Assembly: GCA_031400955.1 (NCBI GenBank)
Contig: JANNQW010000206.1
Location: 1-5,487 of the forward strand
Direction: 5' to 3'
Length of the DNA stretch: 5,487 nucleotides
Source of the DNA: VFKE01 sp031400955
Lineage (GTDB): Bacteria > Verrucomicrobiota > Verrucomicrobiia > Verrucomicrobiales > Verrucomicrobiaceae
Shown: one piece after another, positions 1-5,262 of the stretch
Numbering within the stretch: the first letter of the stretch is position 1
How the letters are laid out: every line of letters begins with the position of its first letter
Program-made: the position numbers and the translations under genes
The notes under the pieces: generated by a model
What the model was told of the DNA's origin: nothing
Databases searched by the model: none
Seen by the model: the letters and a program-made list of their open reading frames with translations, nothing else

Positions 1-537
1 CTGGTGAACGACAATACGCCGCAGATCAGCCGCATCCAGATTGACCTGCTTGTGAACGCGCTCGCCAACGACATGGCCCGGGTGGCCACGCTACAATACA
101 TGCGTTCGGTCGGCATGGCGCAGATGCGCTGGCTCGGCGTCGAGGAAGGCCATCACTCTCTCTCCCACGATCCGGACGACAACAAAGACAGCCACGCCAA
201 GCTTATAAAAATCAACACCTGGTTTGCAGGAGAATTTGCTCATCTAGCCAAACGTCTTTCCGAAACGCCCGAGCCTGCAGGTGAGGGCAGCATGCTCGAC
301 CACACGCTCCTGGTCTGGACCAACGAACTTGGCAAAGGCAATAATCACACGCTCGACAACATTCCCTGCATCATGCTCGGCGGAGGCTCCGGCTTCAAGA
401 TGGGCCGCTCGCTAAAGTTTGATAAAGCAGCCCACAACCGTCTCTGGCTGGCCGTGGCACACGCCATGGGTCACGGCGAACTGAAAACCTTCGGCAGGAC
501 CAGCCTCTGCGAAGGTGGCGCGCTTCATCTGAGTTGA
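1..537 (+). CDS. HXXSHH (DUF1552) domain protein, C-terminal part; 5' end outside window
   Basis: The frame is open from the left edge to TGA at 535-537, so this is the last 178 codons of a longer gene; the internal GTG at 4 is not a believable start. The family-naming HXXSH signature is visible as HHSLSHD, encoded from base 151. After it come the usual family blocks: an INTWFAGEFAHLAKRL helix, LLDHT-like 'MLDHTLLVWTNELGKGNNHT', then a PCIMLGGG turn and a KMGRSL segment. DUF1552 proteins are exported proteins of unknown activity, common in Planctomycetes and Verrucomicrobia, usually with a twin-arginine signal and often next to DUF1592/DUF1588-type cytochrome c-like genes. That partner would be upstream and is not visible here. 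The gene ends convergently against the minus-strand gene stopping at 728. Family assignment is confident; molecular function is unknown. Confidence 0.93.
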   Translation: MVNDNTPQISRIQIDLLVNALANDMARVATLQYMRSVGMAQMRWLGVEEGHHSLSHDPDDNKDSHAKLIKINTWFAGEFAHLAKRLSETPEPAGEGSMLDHTLLVWTNELGKGNNHTLDNIPCIMLGGGSGFKMGRSLKFDKAAHNRLWLAVAHAMGHGELKTFGRTSLCEGGALHLS

Positions 538-727
538 CCTGCGAAAGAAAATTGACGGTCGAGAATCAAACGGTTCAACCATGCTTACTGAGTTTCGCAC
601 AATGGCAAGAGAAGGAGACGGACACTCATGTGCCGTTTATCGCACGCAACAAAGAGTGTCCTGACCTCTTGGCGAGTTGTCACCCAATTGGGCGAGACTT
701 AATAATAGCAGCCGTTCTTGTTTCGAC
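538..727. other. Convergent intergenic gap with inverted repeats, no gene seen
   Basis: This is the 190-base gap between two convergent genes. It holds three inverted signals: a 7-base pair of arms TGCGAAA (540-546) and TTTCGCA (593-599); an 8-base pair GGACACTC (620-627) and GAGTGTCC (654-661); and a 10-base perfect palindrome CCCAATTGGG (683-692). None is followed by a T-run on either strand, so a classical intrinsic terminator is not supported. A 20-codon ORF at 602-664 has no ribosome binding site and is probably chance. Confidence 0.5.
620..661. repeat. 8-bp inverted repeat with nested short stem
   Basis: GGACACTC at 620-627 is the exact reverse complement of GAGTGTCC at 654-661. The 26-base loop contains a second short stem, GTGC (630-633) with GCAC (642-645). 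The position between two convergent stop codons would fit an RNA 3'-end structure, but no T-tract follows. Whether it functions is unknown. Confidence 0.4.
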
Positions 728-1624
728 TCATGGCTGCGGCTTGTTTGTCCAGCGAGGAGCCACAAGACTGCCCATCATGGCATCCAGCGCGTTTAAAGAT
801 GGATTAATCTTTTCAACACGCGCTTCCACCCATCGTTTTGCTTCTGCCTCATAGCGGTTGAACGACTTGGATAACTCTCCATAGCGATTCATGCTCCATC
901 CAAGATGCTCTTTATCATCCGGGGAAGGCAATCCTTCAAGACTCAAAGGAAAGGTCGCGATGATTTGGCAGGAACCGTCATCAGACATGCCAAGAAAAAG
1001 ATAGTGCAGACTTTTAAACCTCATGAGCTCTGGCTCGATTGTCCATTGGGCCACCAATCGAACACCATGCCCGCCTTTGAACTCGATCCGACGCTTCAAG
1101 CACTGAAAGTATAAGGATGCATCCATTAAGACTGGCGAAGGATGATGATCATCTTTAGTGAGCATGCCATCCATGCTTTTGCGCAAGGATTGCAGTGATA
1201 GATCATGACTGATGGTCTCATGCACTCCGTCTGTTAAAGCAACATCCCACTGTGCTGCCTTGTGGATCAGTATTTGAGGAGCGGTCTCGTCATCCCCAGC
1301 ACTTTTTGGATCGAACAAAATTCCTTTTGGCAACGCGGCTGAAAATCTCAAGGCCCAATGCTGGGGACGAATGCCATAATCGGCTTTCAAACTGTTGCGT
1401 TTATCACCCTGATACTTTTTCCAAGCTGCCGTCGAGTAGAGGGATCGTAGTGGAATGTTTTCGACAATCGCTGTCTTGAACCACTCGGAAGGAACAGCGA
1501 CTGTGAAAGGGCCAGCCTGAAGCACCTTGCTCGCTGATGTTTGTGCGTGACTGTAACTCGCAGCTCCAGCCAAGGCCCATTTTATGAGTTTTCGACGACT
1601 CATTGGTATTTGGAGAAGGCTCAT
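728..1624 (-). CDS. Tat-signal secreted protein of unknown function
   Basis: A 298-codon gene ending at TGA 728-730. The N-terminus carries a good twin-arginine export signal: SRRKLIK at residues 9-15, a short hydrophobic stretch WALAGAASY, and a possible cleavage site after SHA (25-27). The mature part begins with a 'GPFTVAVPSEW' segment (38-48), as in proteins whose first strand is a 'ftv.vP.gW' motif, followed by an alpha/beta-looking body and a charged C-terminal helix around residues 250-272. No catalytic motif or known domain is recognised. Two starts are possible: ATG at 1624, or ATG at 1603, which gives a classic MSRRKLIK Tat N-terminus. Neither has a Shine-Dalgarno. The 1624 start overlaps the stop of the small ORF 1621-1731 as ATGA, which would allow translational coupling. 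A hand count of 60 bases (1261-1320) gives about 47% GC, against 60% in a sample (2341-2400) of the next gene, so its composition is lower than its neighbours'. Confidence 0.85.
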   Translation of the reverse strand: MSLLQIPMSRRKLIKWALAGAASYSHAQTSASKVLQAGPFTVAVPSEWFKTAIVENIPLRSLYSTAAWKKYQGDKRNSLKADYGIRPQHWALRFSAALPKGILFDPKSAGDDETAPQILIHKAAQWDVALTDGVHETISHDLSLQSLRKSMDGMLTKDDHHPSPVLMDASLYFQCLKRRIEFKGGHGVRLVAQWTIEPELMRFKSLHYLFLGMSDDGSCQIIATFPLSLEGLPSPDDKEHLGWSMNRYGELSKSFNRYEAEAKRWVEARVEKINPSLNALDAMMGSLVAPRWTNKPQP

Positions 1625-1731
1625 AGCAAGGTAGTCAGCATGCGGTGTTTGGCACTAAGAAGCAGAAGACCGCCGATGATGTTTTGCATGAACCCGCTAA
1701 ACAAGTCGGCATCATACAAAGGGGTTGGCAC
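1621..1731 (-). CDS. Small hydrophobic ORF, 36 aa, coupled to the Tat-protein gene; possible DoxX-like C-terminal remnant
   Basis: This frame starts at GTG 1731-1729 and ends at TGA 1623-1621, sharing ATGA with the ATG of the downstream gene at 1624. The peptide reads like a real protein end: PLYDADLFSGFMQN, then a hydrophobic IIGGLLLL, then a basic tail SAKHRMLTTLL. The N-x-x-GGLLLL pattern recalls the last membrane helix of DoxX-type proteins, but that is a resemblance only and the peptide is far too short to be one. An AAGG lies five bases upstream of the GTG. The frame stays open upstream only to a TGA at 1747-1749. It could be a genuine leader or small membrane protein coupled to the Tat substrate, or the 3' remnant of a gene whose front half was lost. 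Confidence 0.45.
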   Translation of the reverse strand: MPTPLYDADLFSGFMQNIIGGLLLLSAKHRMLTTLL

Positions 1732-1736
1732 TGTGA

Positions 1737-1740
1737 CCTT
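1737..1740 (-). promoter_or_regulatory. Shine-Dalgarno-like AAGG for the 36-aa ORF
   Basis: On the minus strand AAGG sits five bases before the GTG at 1731. It matters because neither candidate start of the downstream Tat-protein gene has a site of its own, so translation may enter here and pass on through the ATGA overlap. A four-base match can occur by chance. Confidence 0.35.
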
Positions 1741-1790
1741 AAACGTTCATTTACTGACAAGTAACCGTAGCTCTGCTCTAATTTTTTTTA

Positions 1791-3047
1791 TTACTTCCCG
1801 ACAGTCGCGGCCGTGGTCATGAGGGCCTGGCGTGCTTCATCGTAGCGTTGCTGCAAAACCGGGGTGTGAATGGCAGCGCTGATTTGATCGAGCAATTGCA
1901 GTGTCGCTTGATTTTGGGCTGGCTGCGCGACGGATGATGCAGGCTGGCCGCCCTGATCGCGGTAATAGCTCCAGCGGCTGCCGCCATCACGCCAGCCGCC
2001 CTGGTCGGGACGCGCGATGGTTTCCAGGAAGTCTTCGCGCGCCCGATCATCCATTTGGTTTAAAAACAAATTCGCCACGCTGCCGCGCACCGAGTTGTTG
2101 GACAAATCCAGGCGCGTCAAGGCTCTGGAGTTGGCTGCGATCTCCATGGATACGGCGGGGTTGGATGTCATGGAAGCCAGAGTGGCGGCTTGTGTCTCGC
2201 CGGGAAAATTGCGCAGACTGCTGGTGATCATGCGCGCCATGGCCGGGTCGGCATTCACCTGTTGCGAGAGCAGGGCCAGCGTTTGTGCAGAACCCGTGTA
2301 AGAGGCGAATTGCGTGGCGTAGCGGAGTTCGCGCTGCAGGGCGTCGGAACTGGTGAGGGCAGGATTGGATGACAGGTTCTCCAGCAGCCAGTTGACCCGT
2401 TGCGTGGCGGCGTTTTTATATTCACCGGGAGCCATGCGTTGCAGATTGTAGGCGGCCAGCACAGCCTCCTCAATCAGCGGAGTGCCCTTCATGACTTCCA
2501 GATTCAATGCGGCCAGCTCAGGCGATGGCGGCATATCCCCCAGCGCGTTCAATAACAAGCTGCGCAAAGACATGGTGCGCCCCGATGATCCACGCGGGCC
2601 TCCTGAACCGCCGGGGTTCGCTACCACCAGATCCTCACCGCTGCGCAAGTAATCGGCGATGACGGCAATGCCTGCCGATCCGAAGTCGCGCAACTGTCCA
2701 AGGGTCTTGTACAGCTGGCGGTAATTGATTTTATCCCCCATCTCCATCTCCGCGATCAACCGCTTGAGAATGCCATTCGCCTCGGCGCGTCGCATTTCTT
2801 CACTGCTGGGTGTCGCGGTATTCTTGTCGTTGCTGCCAATGACGGACTCGCTGCTTGCCGGTGCTTCGGGAAACAAGGATGTGGATTGCGCATGGCGAAC
2901 GGCATTCGGATCAGAGGCATTTTTTGCAATGACCGCAGGCGGCGGGGCCGGTTGGCTGATGTCCCGCGCCATCCAACCGATGCCGATGCCTGCCAGCATG
3001 GTCGCCGATGCGACCACTAAACGTGATTGTAAAAGTCCGTTAGTCAT
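1791..3047 (-). CDS. Membrane-anchored helical protein of unknown function
   Basis: A 418-codon gene from ATG 3047 to TAA 1791-1793. The N-terminus is a short polar stretch followed by one hydrophobic segment at about residues 10-26 (VVASATMLAGIGIGW), fitting a signal anchor with the rest outside the cytoplasm. A Pro/Ala linker follows (about 32-38), then a low-complexity spacer to about 85. Residues 85-345 are strongly alpha-helical, with short Leu/Ala-rich helices and NPA/DPA turns repeating at intervals, suggestive of a HEAT-like solenoid though no repeat unit is clear. It is broken by a Gly/Ser-rich loop at about 145-156. A Gly/Trp/Tyr/Arg-rich stretch at 349-367 precedes a final helix pair. 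No catalytic residues or known family are recognised. The start has only AT-rich sequence upstream and no Shine-Dalgarno. Spacing is 139 bases from the hydrolase gene upstream and 166 from the Tat-protein gene downstream. Confidence 0.85.
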   Translation of the reverse strand: MTNGLLQSRLVVASATMLAGIGIGWMARDISQPAPPPAVIAKNASDPNAVRHAQSTSLFPEAPASSESVIGSNDKNTATPSSEEMRRAEANGILKRLIAEMEMGDKINYRQLYKTLGQLRDFGSAGIAVIADYLRSGEDLVVANPGGSGGPRGSSGRTMSLRSLLLNALGDMPPSPELAALNLEVMKGTPLIEEAVLAAYNLQRMAPGEYKNAATQRVNWLLENLSSNPALTSSDALQRELRYATQFASYTGSAQTLALLSQQVNADPAMARMITSSLRNFPGETQAATLASMTSNPAVSMEIAANSRALTRLDLSNNSVRGSVANLFLNQMDDRAREDFLETIARPDQGGWRDGGSRWSYYRDQGGQPASSVAQPAQNQATLQLLDQISAAIHTPVLQQRYDEARQALMTTAATVGK

Positions 3048-3118
3048 AAGTTAAATTTATTGGCAAATGCCCGAGGCCACAGACGCACTCTAACTGAGAT
3101 TGCAGTAATCGGATTCAT
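3044..3118 (-). CDS. Doubtful 24-aa ORF overlapping the next gene's start
   Basis: ATG at 3118-3116 opens a 24-codon frame (MNPITAISVRVRLWPRAF...) that ends at TGA 3046-3044, sharing ATGA with the start of the helical-protein gene. The same frame is open, without another start codon, back into the last codons of the hydrolase gene. There is no Shine-Dalgarno and no codon bias supporting it. Any gene whose second codon begins with A produces such an overlap, so this is weak; it is recorded because the downstream gene also lacks a ribosome binding site. Confidence 0.15.
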   Translation of the reverse strand: MNPITAISVRVRLWPRAFANKFNL

Positions 3119-3186
3119 CGTATACGCACTTGTGAAAACAGGCGGCTGGGCTTTGGCAAATTCCTTGATGAAATCCGGCGGGCTGT

Positions 3187-4836
3187 TCAGTTCTTGCCCA
3201 GATGCCGGTAAAGAATGCGTTTAACCTCGGCAATGCCCTGCGGATGCTGATTGGTCCAGTGGCCACTGGGGATGATGAGTTCGCTTTGAGCGCCATCGAG
3301 ATGACTGCTCCAATAAGGCACGATGCCATCGGTGCTGACGGGCGGCGTATGATCGAGATTGCCTCCCTGCCCCCGGTCACCCAAGACTGAGTGGTAGGGG
3401 ATCCCCTTGGCCAGCGGCAGTGCAGCTAGATTGTTAACGAAGCGGTTTTTTGGATTGAGGAAGTCGATGCTGTTCGGCATCTTTTTCAACTGGGTGCCGG
3501 TTGATGTCGGCTTGGCCATGGCCAGAGCGCTGGTATCGCCTCCCAGTAGTTTTTTTGGCGCCCCGATCATCTTGGAACCCATGCGCCCGAAAAAATTGGT
3601 GGCCATGTCAGCGCCGCGATGTGAGGGCGACATGAAGATCACGCGGGCAATTTCGGGGCGATGCTCAAAAATCAGCGCGCCGGTCATGGTCTTGCGGGTC
3701 TCGGGGGAAAAGGGCATTTCCGCGGGTGGCTTGTCATAAACGGCATTCCAAAGTTTCATGCCGCTGTCGGTCATCAGGGTTCGGCTGATCATGCCACCCA
3801 TGCTGTGTCCGATGACGACGATTTTTTCATGATCGGGATATCGCTTCTTGATGGCATCCATCTGTTCGCGCAGGACGGCTGCGCTCGCTGGGTAGGGATT
3901 GCCGGAGGGGTAGCTGAAAAACCAGATCTGATAATTGGCCCGGATCACAGGATCAGCCCGGAGACTTTCAATCATGGGCGCCCAGGTCGCCTGCGAGTCA
4001 CCGAGTCCATGAATACACAGGATGGGGATCTTCTTGGGATCATAGGGTTGCAGTCGCGCCAGCCGTCCGGTCGTGGATACTTTGTCGGGCTTGAATAATG
4101 CACCGAGTTCCTTTTTCCGGGGCTTGAGCTCCGCCAGGGCCAGGGCGATGGGAGCCGTGAAATCACCGGCGAGCGGATAGGTCCGGCCGCTCATTTTCAC
4201 GGTCTCGACGGAAAGAGGATCATGCAGGGTGGCGGTGCAGTTGCGGCCCTTGATCTCCACCAGTCCGGTCACGCCGTAGTAAGCGTGTTTGCCCTGCGCA
4301 AAGGGATCGGTCTTGGTGATGTCGATATCCTTGGTGTTGATCACTAGTGGCGCTCCGATGCCCGCCTTATCTGACTGCTGAACCACCAGCCTGCCCTCAA
4401 ACTGATAGCGGTCGGCGGGCCGGATGTTGAAGTCGGACAAACTGAGATTCTGCAGTGCCTTGATCTTCGAAAAGGAGAGATTCCATGTCTGGCTGGCCCC
4501 CGGGCATGGCACTGGCGCATTCCATGGTTCCAGGCCGGCATCATGGATGGTTTCGAAGATTCGGGCGACTGCGAAATTGTAGTCAGCGCGCGCTTGTGAA
4601 TCACTTGGATTTTTTGCGAGCACAACACCTGCCGTCGCCGCTGCATCCAGATACTGGCCGATTTTCGACTGGGGATCCTTCGCGGAATGCTTGAGTGCAT
4701 CCGCTATGATTTGTCCGGCTGGAGTGGATGATTTGTAGCCGGGACGCTTCTCGCTGACGGTGGAGTAGTGTGAGCAACTGGCGGTGATCATCGCCAGGCC
4801 GAGCAAGATGAGGCGGAGTGTTGGAAAGACGTTCAT
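3187..4836 (-). CDS. Lipoprotein-type alpha/beta hydrolase (putative esterase/lipase)
   Basis: A 549-codon gene. The N-terminus is a lipoprotein-like signal, MNVFPTLRLILLGLAMITASC, with Cys21 as the probable lipidation site; Thr at -3 is slightly atypical. Residues 35-240 form an extra N-terminal region with a helical part and a beta-rich part, which I do not recognise. The hydrolase fold starts at about 268. CIHGLGD (274-280) supplies the oxyanion-hole HG, VIGHSMGG (341-348) is the nucleophile elbow with Ser345, Asp503 in STDGIVPYW is the likely acid, and His526 in SGHW is the likely catalytic base. The segment MSPSHRGADMA (402-412) matches the 'TPHRGS' region found after strand 6 in PGAP1/lipase-like enzymes. 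A complete triad suggests an active ester hydrolase in the envelope; the substrate cannot be read. The start lies inside a small inverted repeat (4836-4854) and has no nearby Shine-Dalgarno. It is the first of three minus-strand genes. Confidence 0.92.
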   Translation of the reverse strand: MNVFPTLRLILLGLAMITASCSHYSTVSEKRPGYKSSTPAGQIIADALKHSAKDPQSKIGQYLDAAATAGVVLAKNPSDSQARADYNFAVARIFETIHDAGLEPWNAPVPCPGASQTWNLSFSKIKALQNLSLSDFNIRPADRYQFEGRLVVQQSDKAGIGAPLVINTKDIDITKTDPFAQGKHAYYGVTGLVEIKGRNCTATLHDPLSVETVKMSGRTYPLAGDFTAPIALALAELKPRKKELGALFKPDKVSTTGRLARLQPYDPKKIPILCIHGLGDSQATWAPMIESLRADPVIRANYQIWFFSYPSGNPYPASAAVLREQMDAIKKRYPDHEKIVVIGHSMGGMISRTLMTDSGMKLWNAVYDKPPAEMPFSPETRKTMTGALIFEHRPEIARVIFMSPSHRGADMATNFFGRMGSKMIGAPKKLLGGDTSALAMAKPTSTGTQLKKMPNSIDFLNPKNRFVNNLAALPLAKGIPYHSVLGDRGQGGNLDHTPPVSTDGIVPYWSSHLDGAQSELIIPSGHWTNQHPQGIAEVKRILYRHLGKN

Positions 4837-4854
4837 GAAGTTGAACTAACTTCA
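4836..4854 (-). promoter_or_regulatory. 7-bp inverted repeat abutting the hydrolase start codon
   Basis: On the minus strand TGAAGTT, a five-base spacer AGTTC, and AACTTCA form a perfect 7-bp inverted repeat whose last base is the A of the ATG at 4836. In RNA it could form a hairpin that hides the start codon; in DNA it could be a repressor or activator half-site pair. The usual Shine-Dalgarno position falls within the stem and holds no purine-rich site. The role is inferred only. Confidence 0.35.
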
Positions 4855-4892
4855 CAAGAAGTAGGCTGGCGTCAAGCTAACCTCGTCCAGCC

Positions 4893-4897
4893 AAGGG
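4893..4897 (+). promoter_or_regulatory. Shine-Dalgarno-like AAGGG for small ORF at 4905
   Basis: AAGGG lies seven bases before the ATG at 4905, a normal spacing. It is one of the few starts in this window with a plausible ribosome binding site, which is the main reason the small ORF is worth listing. Confidence 0.35.
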
Positions 4898-4904
4898 CTA
4901 TCCA

Positions 4905-5027
4905 ATGAAAATTCACGGAGACCAAGAGGGCAGGCATGAGTTCCCGTCTGCTGCAGGCGAATTTCTTTACCAAGGGACGGACACTTTGCGCTCTAAATAC
5001 AAAACTACACCCATCGCCACGCCATGA
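4905..5027 (+). CDS. Small ORF, 40 aa, unknown; first of an overlapping pair
   Basis: ATG 4905 to TGA 5025-5027. The peptide starts MKIHGDQEGRHEF and ends with a Lys/Thr-rich tail KYKTTPIATP; it is hydrophilic, with no signal peptide and no recognised motif. It has an AAGGG site seven bases upstream. Its stop overlaps the ATG of the next small ORF (5024) as ATGA. It points away from the hydrolase gene, so the two would be divergently transcribed. Third-position base use is not biased, so coding is uncertain. It may instead be the front part of a decayed gene whose rear part is the next ORF, joined by a frameshift in 4997-5027, where both frames are open. Confidence 0.3.
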   Translation: MKIHGDQEGRHEFPSAAGEFLYQGTDTLRSKYKTTPIATP

Positions 5028-5137
5028 TCCAGCGCGTGGTGTGGGATTTGGATGATTCGACCTCCGACATGGCGCGAGCCTACACGAAGCGCCCGCCGGA
5101 CAAGCATGGGGCGCTAGCCCTCCACCTCGGGCTGTAG
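5024..5137 (+). CDS. Small ORF, 37 aa, unknown, with coding-like codon bias
   Basis: ATG 5024 to TAG 5135-5137. The peptide MIQRVVWDLDDSTSDMAR is followed by a basic Pro-containing stretch (YTKRPPDKHG) and a short hydrophobic end (ALALHLGL). By hand count 28 of 34 informative codons end in G or C, which is the bias expected of a real gene in a GC-rich genome and is unlike the preceding ORF. It has no Shine-Dalgarno and could be read by coupling through the ATGA overlap with the upstream ORF. The frame is open upstream only to TAA 4994-4996. The last base of its stop codon is the first base of a terminator-like hairpin. It is either a true small protein or the tail of a lost larger gene; no homolog is recognised. 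Confidence 0.35.
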   Translation: MIQRVVWDLDDSTSDMARAYTKRPPDKHGALALHLGL

Positions 5138-5165
5138 GCCGTCTGTGTCAGACGCCCTAAATTTT
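5137..5165 (+). terminator. Possible intrinsic terminator after the small ORF pair
   Basis: GGCCGTCTG (5137-5145), a three-base loop TGT, and CAGACGCCC (5149-5157) pair as six perfect base pairs, one C-C mismatch and two more G-C pairs. TAAATTTT follows at 5158-5165. The T-tract is short and interrupted, so efficiency may be modest. In the minus direction no T-run follows, so it would act on plus-strand transcripts, exactly where the small ORF at 5024-5137 ends. Confidence 0.45.
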
Positions 5166-5262
5166 CGCAGTTCCCTGTTCGCTGGCACCTCGCATTCGCC
5201 TGCCACAACCGCTGTGAATACGGCCATCGGGCAAGGGGTCGTAACATTAGGACAAAAGTTTA

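Noticed and set aside
602..664. 20-codon plus-strand ORF spanning the inverted repeat in the convergent gap.
   Set aside because: No ribosome binding site, no codon bias and an unremarkable peptide.
534..854. 106-codon plus-strand frame overlapping the stop of the DUF1552 gene.
   Set aside because: It runs antisense into the end of the Tat-protein gene, begins at a TTG without a ribosome site, and its sequence shows no protein-like features.
1755..1790. Minus-strand TTGTCA (1760-1755), close to a -35 box, and an eight-T run on the plus strand at 1782-1789.
   Set aside because: No acceptable -10 box lies about 17 bases after TTGTCA. The T-run is preceded only by a three-base-pair stem and no plus-strand gene ends there, so neither a promoter nor a terminator is supported.
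3060..3161. 9-base direct repeat TTGGCAAAT at 3060-3068 and 3153-3161, in and around the gap between two genes.
   Set aside because: Only two copies of a short sequence, with no similarity between the flanks and no element between them; chance is adequate.
3090..3380. 96-codon minus-strand frame over the end of the hydrolase gene and the following gap.
   Set aside because: Mostly the hydrolase gene read in another frame; the hydrolase frame contains the catalytic His and is clearly the real one.
5179..5219. Short inverted arms TGGCA/TGCCA and CACA/TGTG in the gap before the partial membrane-protein gene.
   Set aside because: Stems of five and four base pairs without a T-run; too weak to call an attachment site, integron site or terminator.
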